Below, piece by piece: positions 5,776 to 11,382 of a DNA stretch of 11,382 nt (position 1 is its first letter; every line of letters begins with the position of its first letter). The notes beneath the pieces were generated by a model that worked only from the letters and a program-made list of their open reading frames with translations, had not been told where the DNA came from and ran no database searches. The position numbers were made by a program, and so were the translations under genes. This DNA comes from Thermocladium sp. UBA166. GTDB taxonomy: Archaea > Thermoproteota > Thermoprotei > Thermoproteales > Thermocladiaceae. The stretch covers positions 1 through 11,382 of the forward strand of contig DAHE01000004.1 in assembly GCA_002508315.1 (NCBI GenBank), given 5' to 3'.

Positions 5776-5847
5776 AAAGAAAAACCCCGCCGTAAACGGC
5801 GAGGCCCCCTCTTGGTTTGTGAGGGGGTGATCCAGGGTAATCCCTGG
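5776..5847 (-). terminator. Three tandem hairpins plus U-tract after the surface protein gene
   Basis: On the minus strand, starting 20 bases after the stop codon at 5867, come three perfect hairpins. They are CCAGGG/CCCTGG with a four-base loop (5832-5847), CCCCCTC/GAGGGGG with a nine-base loop (5805-5827), and CGCCG/CGGCG with a four-base loop (5788-5801 including flanking pairs). The last runs into GGGGTTTTTCTTT (5776-5788). The final hairpin and T-run look like an intrinsic terminator. The two extra hairpins could protect the 3' end or form a small RNA. Confidence 0.6.
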
Positions 5848-5866
5848 GAGCCCACGGTTAGTCCCA

Positions 5867-7627
5867 TCACACCGTGACCACCTCGTTGGAGTGTTTCTTG
5901 GCTATGGCTACAACGGCTGCAATCAACATAATAATGATCAATGAGGAAATCACCATTATCGATTTAAAGGTGAGCGGCCACAGAACGGTCACGTGCACAA
6001 TAGGAGCCATCTTAACCACGTAATCCTGCCCATTCACCTGCACCACGACGAATGAGGCGGAGTAGGGTATGCATATGGTCCTCGCGTCAAAATACGTTAG
6101 ATTATTGCCGATCATCACCACGTAATTAGATATTGGGAATCCAAGTATATCGGTGACCCTGACCTTCATAGAGTTGACGGGCATGTAAATGGACTCATTG
6201 GTGCCATTAATCACCACGTCGCGTTGAGATAAAACAACTCCGTCAAGCACCAACTCCAGGGACACGGAGGAGCTATTCCTCACGTAGCTCAGCGACACAG
6301 GGGACCCGTACTGCTTCCTCTCTCCGTTGACCAATAAGTATGGCGAGCCGGGGCACGTGGTTGCATTTGTCTTGATCGTCATGGATGTCTTGTAGAAGAG
6401 GGGGATCGTTATGTATGGATCCAGCAGGGTTACGTTTACGTGCCCAAGCTGGAATGAGTAATTACCGGCGACCACTATGGCTGAGTAAGTGCCGGGGGGC
6501 ACGCACACGCCTGGGCCTGGCCTTATGGTTGACCTCCCATTGCTTAGAACAACGGTGCCGTTGAGCAACTTGCCGTCGAGCGACACTATGCTTATACCAC
6601 TCGACAGCACGTTCAAGCCCAGCGAGGCAGAGCCCGTTGGTATGGAGCCTATGCTTAAGTTCATGAACGGAGCCCCATTGAGGAAGAGCGTCACGTTGCT
6701 GGGCACCTTAACCCTTAATTTTCCGCCGGAGTACTGCCCTCCGCTTACTATTAGGTTACTGCATGCCGGGGTTATCGATATGGAGGCTGGCTCCGTGGTT
6801 ATCGATGAGATGGAGGCATTCCTAACCAGTGATTGGGATGGGAATAATTGAGTTGGCGAAGCGATTGAAACTCCCCTGTACTCCACGTCATAGAATGGCT
6901 GGCCGATCAAGTAAGCCGTTCCCGTGTTGAAGACCGTGGTGTAGTAGGTTGGGGTTATGGAGGCATAGGCCAATCCACTTGCGTTTAGGTAAATAAGGGC
7001 TTGCGGGGTGAAGGTTATGATTGTCTCCTGTGTGACGGGCAATTGAAACCCACCCACCTCTGTGTAGTTTTTAACCGCATTAATTGGATGAACGAATGGG
7101 GACTTGATCACCACGCTGCCGGGGCCTATGAATACCACCTTAATCAATGCGTAGAGGAAGGAAAAGCCCGGGGGGATTGGGATGGTTATGTTATTGCCGC
7201 CGGGCGCGAGCTTCACCGTATAATTGACGCCGGGCTCCAGGTAACCGTAGGGGGAGGGGGGCGGGTATTGCCCCAGCGTCACGTAGAGCCCGTACACGGA
7301 GCCGCAGGGAGTGGTTAGGGAAGCGTACTTAGGGGAGTAGAAGCCAATGTACGGGGCGGCGGTGCCATTGCTGTATATTACCTGTATATTGGATATGCCG
7401 ATTTGAGACCTGGGGTCAGGGTATATCAACCAATCAGTGAAACCGCTGGAGCACTTCTGGGGAATCAGCACTGAATCACCCATCAGTTGGTATTGATACG
7501 AGTAATTGCCTTGCTGTACATAAATGTAGTTAAGCTGAACCGTCGACGCCAACGCTATGGGCAAGCTAAACAACACCATCATCAATGCCAGCAATGGTCT
7601 TGCATCCACTCGGCTATGATCAATCAT
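5867..7627 (-). CDS. Secreted, membrane-anchored surface glycoprotein
   Basis: The 586-residue protein has an N-terminal signal peptide (hydrophobic 11-26, likely cut after ALA at 25-27) and one C-terminal membrane helix (about 556-576, MVISSLIIIMLIAAVVAIA). A short basic tail KKHSNEVVTV follows, so the bulk faces outward. The extracellular part is rich in beta-prone residues, Ser, Thr, Tyr, Pro and Gly, and holds 17 N-X-S/T sequons, which points to heavy N-glycosylation. Six cysteines (59, 108, 289, 375, 425, 519) could form three disulfides. I do not recognise the family. It may be an S-layer accessory protein, adhesin or binding protein; no catalytic motif is apparent. It diverges from the three-helix membrane gene. 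The TATA-like TTTAAA lies 21.5 bases from ATG 7627, slightly short, so the exact start is uncertain; GTG 7609 is an alternative. Confidence 0.75.
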   Translation of the reverse strand: MIDHSRVDARPLLALMMVLFSLPIALASTVQLNYIYVQQGNYSYQYQLMGDSVLIPQKCSSGFTDWLIYPDPRSQIGISNIQVIYSNGTAAPYIGFYSPKYASLTTPCGSVYGLYVTLGQYPPPSPYGYLEPGVNYTVKLAPGGNNITIPIPPGFSFLYALIKVVFIGPGSVVIKSPFVHPINAVKNYTEVGGFQLPVTQETIITFTPQALIYLNASGLAYASITPTYYTTVFNTGTAYLIGQPFYDVEYRGVSIASPTQLFPSQSLVRNASISSITTEPASISITPACSNLIVSGGQYSGGKLRVKVPSNVTLFLNGAPFMNLSIGSIPTGSASLGLNVLSSGISIVSLDGKLLNGTVVLSNGRSTIRPGPGVCVPPGTYSAIVVAGNYSFQLGHVNVTLLDPYITIPLFYKTSMTIKTNATTCPGSPYLLVNGERKQYGSPVSLSYVRNSSSVSLELVLDGVVLSQRDVVINGTNESIYMPVNSMKVRVTDILGFPISNYVVMIGNNLTYFDARTICIPYSASFVVVQVNGQDYVVKMAPIVHVTVLWPLTFKSIMVISSLIIIMLIAAVVAIAKKHSNEVVTV

Positions 7628-7645
7628 TGTAAAAATAAGATAACG

Positions 7646-7651
7646 TTTAAA
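7646..7651. promoter_or_regulatory. Palindromic TATA box shared by divergent genes
   Basis: TTTAAA is the only strong TATA match in the 47-base gap. It is centred 26.5 bases from ATG 7675 (plus) and 21.5 from ATG 7627 (minus). The plus-strand spacing is ideal. On the minus strand it is slightly short. Confidence 0.55.
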
Positions 7652-7674
7652 ATCTCCCTTGTCTCCTAATAGCC

Positions 7675-8016
7675 ATGAAGCTGGTGTACGCCGATGCCGC
7701 CGTGACCTTAACCGCGTTCTTCCTAGTAGTGAACGTGGCCCTCCCCTCCTTCTCAGTGGCCGAGGCCGGCCCCATAAGCTTGGCGAAGCCGTACACCCTT
7801 AACTCCGACGTGTTAGCGGTGCTGCCGTGGCTTGTCTCAATGTTATTGACGATACTCACGGTAAAGGAGACTTGGTTCAACGCCGCCATAGCCTACACGC
7901 CGCTGGAGGAGGTCACCAGCAGGGTTTATAGAATAATGGCGTTCTTCATGTTGTTCCTCAACATAGCTATACTGATAATACTGATTAATTACCTCCTATC
8001 TATGAAGCCCATCTAA
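7675..8016 (+). CDS. Three-helix integral membrane protein, function unknown
   Basis: The 113-residue product has three hydrophobic spans at about 8-27, 45-63 and 87-108, separated by short loops (FSVAEAGPISLAKPYTLNSD, and KETWFNAAIAYTPLEEVTSRVYR with several charges). There is no signal peptide cleavage site and no recognised motif. It is divergent from the surface glycoprotein gene across a shared promoter, so the two membrane proteins may be expressed together. A role in anchoring or export of the glycoprotein is only a guess. The ATG is supported by TTTAAA 26.5 bases upstream, predicting a leaderless message. Its 3' end overlaps the convergent UPF0201 gene by 21 bases. Confidence 0.65.
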   Translation: MKLVYADAAVTLTAFFLVVNVALPSFSVAEAGPISLAKPYTLNSDVLAVLPWLVSMLLTILTVKETWFNAAIAYTPLEEVTSRVYRIMAFFMLFLNIAILIILINYLLSMKPI

Positions 8017-8406
8017 CCTCTTGGGCGGCGGCACTATCCAGTCTATTACCTTGACCGGATCGGCGGCGGTTATGGTTATTATTATGGGACCCATGGGGCT
8101 CTCCCCATCCTGTGAAACGAAGGAAACGGCGCCAGCGAACGCCGCTTGCTTGTGGAGTTTTATCTCTATGGTGTCCCCCACCGCGCTGCTGCGAAGCACC
8201 TCCCTAGCCAGCCTAGCGATGCCTGCCTTGCTGATCAATTTTCGAAGCGGGGACAGCGCGGAAAGGGATTGACTCCTACCCACGACGTAGCTCTGACCGT
8301 TTTCCTCCATAATGATTAATTCCATGTCCACCAAGTTCAGCACGGCCGCCTTTACTTTATTTGGGTCCTCCGTCGGATTCACCGCCGCCTTTACCGAGAG
8401 CTCCAT
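7996..8406 (-). CDS. UPF0201 family protein
   Basis: The 136-residue protein matches the archaeal UPF0201 family (COG1931). It begins with VKAAVNPTEDPNKVKAAVLN (5-24). Later segments are SLSALSPLRKLISKAGI (47-63), LHKQAAFAGAVSFV (84-97) and ESPMGPIIITI (102-112), all typical family blocks. The family is related in sequence to RNA-binding proteins, but its function has not been established as far as I know. It starts five bases after the UPF0200 stop codon, with a partial Shine-Dalgarno AGGT before the ATG, so it is the second gene of an operon. In some archaea the two are fused into one protein, as I recall, which supports joint action. Confidence 0.85.
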   Translation of the reverse strand: MELSVKAAVNPTEDPNKVKAAVLNLVDMELIIMEENGQSYVVGRSQSLSALSPLRKLISKAGIARLAREVLRSSAVGDTIEIKLHKQAAFAGAVSFVSQDGESPMGPIIITITAADPVKVIDWIVPPPKRLDGLHR

Positions 8407-8411
8407 CGAAC

Positions 8412-8942
8412 CTATGCAATGGCCTGGATTATATTCCTTACTGACTCGCGGAGCGATTCCAACCCATCGTCGTTCAAGACTATCCTGTCCGCCCTGCTTA
8501 TCAACTCCGCTAATCCGAACTTCAACTCCCTATAATCCCTCGCAATCAAGTCGCTTGGATTCCTTGGATCATCCGGCCTCCCGCGATTCCTGAGCCTACT
8601 GAACCTGACTCCCATCGATGAGGCTACGTAGATTAAGAAGACCGAGCCGAACCTCTCCCTAAGGGCGTCCAACTCATCCACGCTCCTCAACCCCTCAACC
8701 ACGGCATTGCCTCCCTCCGTCTTCATCTCCATCCCCATCTCGTTCAATAGGTCCACCACTACTGCCCTCGCGCCCCTGGTTATGCGGAGGTATACTGATG
8801 CCTCATCGGTGGACATGCCTAACTCAGCCGCTCGCTGCCTAACTATATCGCCCATCGAGTACACCCTGAACCCAGCCTCCCCGAGGAGCTTGCTAACCGT
8901 GGTCTTGCCTGCCCCTGGAAGCCCAGCTACGCCTATTATCAC
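8412..8942 (-). CDS. UPF0200 family P-loop kinase-like protein
   Basis: The 176-residue product is a P-loop NTPase of the nucleotide/dephospho-CoA kinase type, archaeal UPF0200 family. Visible motifs are the P-loop GLPGAGKT (7-14), SMGDIVRQ (29-36), VVEGLRSVDEL (81-91) and the lid-like RLRNRGRPDDPRNP (116-129). These predict binding of ATP and phosphoryl transfer to a small molecule or nucleotide; the true substrate is not known to me. The longest frame begins at TTG 8993, but TTTAAA on this strand is centred 25.5 bases before GTG 8942. A start there gives VIIGVAGLPG, as the family begins, so I place the start at 8942. It forms an operon with UPF0201 and diverges from trm1. Confidence 0.85.
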   Translation of the reverse strand: MIIGVAGLPGAGKTTVSKLLGEAGFRVYSMGDIVRQRAAELGMSTDEASVYLRITRGARAVVVDLLNEMGMEMKTEGGNAVVEGLRSVDELDALRERFGSVFLIYVASSMGVRFSRLRNRGRPDDPRNPSDLIARDYRELKFGLAELISRADRIVLNDDGLESLRESVRNIIQAIA

Positions 8943-8964
8943 TGGTCTAGGCGAGGAACCGCCA

Positions 8965-8970
8965 TTTAAA
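8965..8970 (-). promoter_or_regulatory. TATA box of the UPF0200-UPF0201 operon
   Basis: TTTAAA is centred 25.5 bases before GTG 8942 on the minus strand. It would fall inside the coding sequence if TTG 8993 were the start, so it decides the start choice. Confidence 0.6.
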
Positions 8971-9026
8971 GCATTACCGTTAATTGAAGCCAACGCTCAG
9001 CGCATGGCCCATCTAACTGCCATGTA

Positions 9027-9032
9027 TTTAAA
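9027..9032 (+). promoter_or_regulatory. TATA box of trm1
   Basis: TTTAAA in TATTTAAAC is centred 26.5 bases before GTG 9056, predicting a leaderless trm1 message. It is 57 bases from the opposing UPF0200 box. Confidence 0.65.
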
Positions 9033-9055
9033 CACTGGACGCAGCAACTCAATCG

Positions 9056-10183
9056 GTGAACGTCGAGGAATTGGTGGAGACGGTGGAGGGCAAGGCCAGG
9101 ATACTCGTTCCCAACCCCATTAAGTACGCTGTCGGGGGGAGGCCGGAGCCAGCCAAGGCACCCGTGTTCTTCAATCCATTAATGAGCAACAATAGATCCA
9201 TATCGGTGGCAGTCCTCCAAGCATTCATAGACTCCATTGGAGGCGAGGCCACGGTGTGCGAGCCCCTGTCGGGGAGCGGGGTGAGGGGGATCCGGTACTT
9301 GCTGGAGGTCGATGGAGTCTCCAAGGTAGTGATGGGAGACCTAAGCCGGGAGGCGCATGCCTTAATTGTGAGGAACCTGGAAAGGAATGGAGTCAGCGAT
9401 AGAGCGGAGGTGGTTAGGGGGGACGCCAACGAGTTGCTGTCCAGGGTGAAATGCGACGTCGTCGATCTAGACCCGTTTGGATCGCCTGCGCCATTCATTT
9501 CATCGGCGGTAAGGGCGCTCCACGATGGGGGATTGCTGTGCCTCACGGCCACGGACCTGGGCGTGCTCGAGGGGAGGCATTACAATAAGGCGGTGAGGCG
9601 GTATGGAGTATTTCCATTAAGGGTGCCCTTCTCAAGGGAGGTGGGGCTTAGGGCATTGATTGGATTTGCTGCTAGGGAGGCCTTGGTGCTAGATGCCGGC
9701 GTGACGCCCTTGATTGGGTACCACGAGAGGCATTACTACAGGGCATGCATTGTGGTCTCCAAGGACAGGGCGGACGCCGTGGAGGCGCTGAGGAACATGG
9801 GCTTCTATGGATATGATCAGAGAACGCTGAAGCGGTGGTTGGCCCGTGGATACCCAATAGGGGCCCCCGGCTTGGGGGGGCCGGTGTGGATAGGCAGATT
9901 AATGGACCCAGAGTTCATGGATGCAGCGGTCAGGAGGGCGGGCGATGATGTGAGGGCATTCATGGAGTCGTTGAATAAGGAGTCCGTCGCCCCCCCGCTC
10001 TACTTCAGATTGAGCGAGCTGGGGCGCGTAATCGGCTTCACCCCATCCATGGACTCACTGATAGAGGCCGCATCATCGATTGGAGTAAGGGTGTGGAGGA
10101 CTCACTTCGCGGTGGATGGGTTTAAGATCGAGGAGGGCCACAAGCTCGCGAAGCTGATTTCAGCGATTGGCTCCCCGCTTTAA
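9056..10183 (+). CDS. trm1: tRNA (guanine26-N2) dimethyltransferase Trm1
   Basis: The 375-residue protein is archaeal Trm1, which uses S-adenosylmethionine to make N2-methyl- and N2,N2-dimethylguanosine at tRNA position 26. Motifs run in family order: VFFNPLMSNNRSIS (37-50), the SAM site CEPLSGSGVRGIRY (68-81), VMGDLSREA (92-100), the catalytic DLDPFGSPAPF (137-147), LTATDLGVLEG (163-173), HERHYYRACI (223-232), GGPVWIGRL (274-282) and RTHFAVDGFK (348-357). The length fits the family. Between about 249 and 273, where many archaeal Trm1 proteins carry a four-cysteine zinc site, this one has no cysteine. The GTG start at 9056 is supported by the TATA spacing and by the usual N-terminus. Its stop overlaps that of the convergent HTH gene in TTAA. 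Confidence 0.93.
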   Translation: MNVEELVETVEGKARILVPNPIKYAVGGRPEPAKAPVFFNPLMSNNRSISVAVLQAFIDSIGGEATVCEPLSGSGVRGIRYLLEVDGVSKVVMGDLSREAHALIVRNLERNGVSDRAEVVRGDANELLSRVKCDVVDLDPFGSPAPFISSAVRALHDGGLLCLTATDLGVLEGRHYNKAVRRYGVFPLRVPFSREVGLRALIGFAAREALVLDAGVTPLIGYHERHYYRACIVVSKDRADAVEALRNMGFYGYDQRTLKRWLARGYPIGAPGLGGPVWIGRLMDPEFMDAAVRRAGDDVRAFMESLNKESVAPPLYFRLSELGRVIGFTPSMDSLIEAASSIGVRVWRTHFAVDGFKIEEGHKLAKLISAIGSPL

Positions 10184-10974
10184 TTCCTAGGAGCTTGGCT
10201 GGGCCTGATCACTTCTATCTTTTCATCATCCACAACGGCATATCCTATATCCAGTATCTCGCTGATCTTCACCGCCTCCTCCCTCACGTCGTAGTCCAGC
10301 AAGCGGAGGTTGGAGAACTCGGCGAACCGGGCGTGAGCCGATGCAAGCACGTGGGCATTGACCACCACGTCGCCGGCGTGCAGCTTCGTGACTCTCTTGT
10401 TAATCGCGGCCCCGGGATCCCTGGGGGTTAAATCAACGTCCTCAAGCACCTCCTCCCCGAATAGCTCCGCCAATGCCAGTGCATGCTCGCTCGCCGCCTC
10501 CATTCCCCCCTTCTCATACTCATAAATGGTTCGCCTGCCCACCGACAGGGCCTCCGCCAGATCGCCTAGGCTGAGCGAGTGTTCCTGCCTCATTCTGCGC
10601 AGGACGCGGCCGTTTACCTTGGCCTTTATCATACCTCTCTCCTTGAATAGCTTAGGCATCCTGCCCTCAGTGATGTCGCCCAAGGTCTTTGGGCTTATCA
10701 TGGATATCCCATCCCGTCGATACACCGTGTCGTCCTCAAGCTTCTCTCCCCCATTGCTCTCAGCCACTATCATGGTCATAATGCCCAGCTTGGAGAACGC
10801 GAGGAGGTCGATGGCGTTATCCTCGCTCACGTCGCCTCCGTCGGTGGTTACCTTGATCAGGGTGGGGCCTTTCTTAGTCTTGGAGGCTATAGTGTAGCTA
10901 TACTTGCCATCCGACACCACCACAGTCCTTCCCGTCCTCGATAGGTATCTAATGGTTTCCTCCAGGACCTCCAC
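10180..10974 (-). CDS. Archaeal HTH-type transcriptional regulator (COG1395-like)
   Basis: The 264-residue protein belongs to the archaeal 'putative HTH-type transcriptional regulatory protein' family. Its N-terminal domain (about 1-112) resembles nucleases in fold class, with GRTVVVSDGKYSYTIASK and GPTLIKVTTDG. A Cro/cI-type helix-turn-helix follows at about 122-172: VLRRMRQEHSLSLGDLAEAL, then SVGRRTIYEYEKGG as the recognition part. A C-terminal segment (about 190-264) has no clear motif. It likely binds DNA as a dimer; targets are unknown. The longest frame starts at GTG 11016, but TTATAT on this strand is centred 25.5 bases before GTG 10974, and family members begin near that point. It lies 71 bases downstream of flpA with its own promoter. 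Confidence 0.8.
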   Translation of the reverse strand: MEVLEETIRYLSRTGRTVVVSDGKYSYTIASKTKKGPTLIKVTTDGGDVSEDNAIDLLAFSKLGIMTMIVAESNGGEKLEDDTVYRRDGISMISPKTLGDITEGRMPKLFKERGMIKAKVNGRVLRRMRQEHSLSLGDLAEALSVGRRTIYEYEKGGMEAASEHALALAELFGEEVLEDVDLTPRDPGAAINKRVTKLHAGDVVVNAHVLASAHARFAEFSNLRLLDYDVREEAVKISEILDIGYAVVDDEKIEVIRPSQAPRN

Positions 10975-10996
10975 GCCTATGCATTGATGGACCGAA

Positions 10997-11002
10997 ATAT
11001 AA
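10997..11002 (-). promoter_or_regulatory. TATA box of the HTH regulator gene
   Basis: TTATAT on the minus strand (ATATAA on plus) is centred 25.5 bases before GTG 10974. It would be coding if GTG 11016 were the start. Confidence 0.55.
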
Positions 11003-11045
11003 GCCTTTCCTTGCACAACAATGTTGATATACGAGGGCTCTAAGG

Positions 11046-11382
11046 CTATATCTTCCTGCCGATGACCAACGCGTGGGCCACGTCGTAGGGCTCCAAGTGA
11101 ACAGTGGTCTCCACATCGAACCCCCTCTCCTTTAGGGCATCTATCTCATGCTTGAAGGTCTCGGACGGTTCCTTAGTCACGTCTATGGACATGGCCTTTA
11201 TGACGAGCACAACCCTTCCGTCCCTGTTGAGAAATACATCGGCGTTGTCCGCCAATACCTTGGCCTGGAAGGGCTGGGCTACGTCTATGTAGACAAGATC
11301 GACCTTCTTAACTATTGATATGTACTGCTCCGGGTACCTAGCGTCCGCCAGTATCGGGATCACGTTGCGGCGGCCCTGGTCT
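11046..11382 (-). CDS. flpA: Fibrillarin-like rRNA/tRNA 2'-O-methyltransferase, C-terminal part
   Basis: The frame is open to the right edge of the window, so the 5' half of the gene is missing. The visible 111 or so residues begin DQGRRNVIPILADARYPEQY, then VDLVYIDVAQPFQA, VLVIKAMSIDVTKEP and LEPYDVAHALVIGRK. These are the signature blocks of archaeal fibrillarin, with the catalytic Asp (in IDVAQ), Lys (VIKA) and His (AHAL) all present. It is the SAM-dependent methyltransferase of the C/D box RNP, working with Nop5 and L7Ae to place 2'-O-methyl groups on rRNA and tRNA. The nop5 gene, often its upstream partner, would lie beyond the edge. Confidence 0.93.
   Translation of the reverse strand, partial: DQGRRNVIPILADARYPEQYISIVKKVDLVYIDVAQPFQAKVLADNADVFLNRDGRVVLVIKAMSIDVTKEPSETFKHEIDALKERGFDVETTVHLEPYDVAHALVIGRKI

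Overview
The window looks like chromosomal DNA of a hyperthermophilic crenarchaeon, most likely of the Caldivirga/Vulcanisaeta/Thermocladium group of Thermoproteales. The group assignment is an inference. The domain assignment rests on archaeal families: fibrillarin, archaeal-type Trm1, the UPF0200/UPF0201 pair, and the archaeal Cro/cI-like HTH regulator. Further support comes from TATA boxes placed about 26 bases ahead of start codons, frequent GTG starts, AGG/AGA/ATA-rich codon use and purine-rich sense strands. No tRNA, rRNA, CRISPR array or insertion sequence was recognised.

Left part (1-3690). A G-starved leader region is followed by a GT4-like glycosyltransferase. Next comes a tightly packed three-gene run on the + strand: a HIT-family hydrolase, a 76-residue protein of unknown function, and a RecF/SMC-like AAA ATPase. 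The last two junctions overlap (35 bases and an ATGA overlap), so the three are probably co-transcribed. Middle part (3691-5866, minus strand). A small basic winged-helix protein lies beside a 366-base gene-free stretch, followed by a D-2-hydroxyacid dehydrogenase. A 514-base gap then holds a GC-rich block of uncertain nature and a three-hairpin terminator cluster.

Right part (5867-11382). A large, probably heavily glycosylated surface protein (minus) diverges from a three-helix membrane protein (plus) across a 47-base region with a single palindromic TTTAAA. The UPF0200 P-loop kinase-like gene and UPF0201 gene form a minus-strand operon that diverges from trm1. trm1 converges on, and shares its stop codon bases with, the HTH regulator gene. 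The end of the fibrillarin gene flpA enters from the right edge. trm1 and flpA are RNA modification genes, so this end is housekeeping DNA. The left and middle parts are more accessory.

A unifying feature is leaderless transcription. For seven genes a TATA-like box is centred about 25.5-29 bases ahead of a start codon. For three of them (dehydrogenase, UPF0200, HTH regulator) this moves the start inside the longest open frame. The most promising unexplained elements are the HIT/76-aa/ATPase operon, the GC-rich block at about 5395-5690, and the nearly G-free tract at 25-125.
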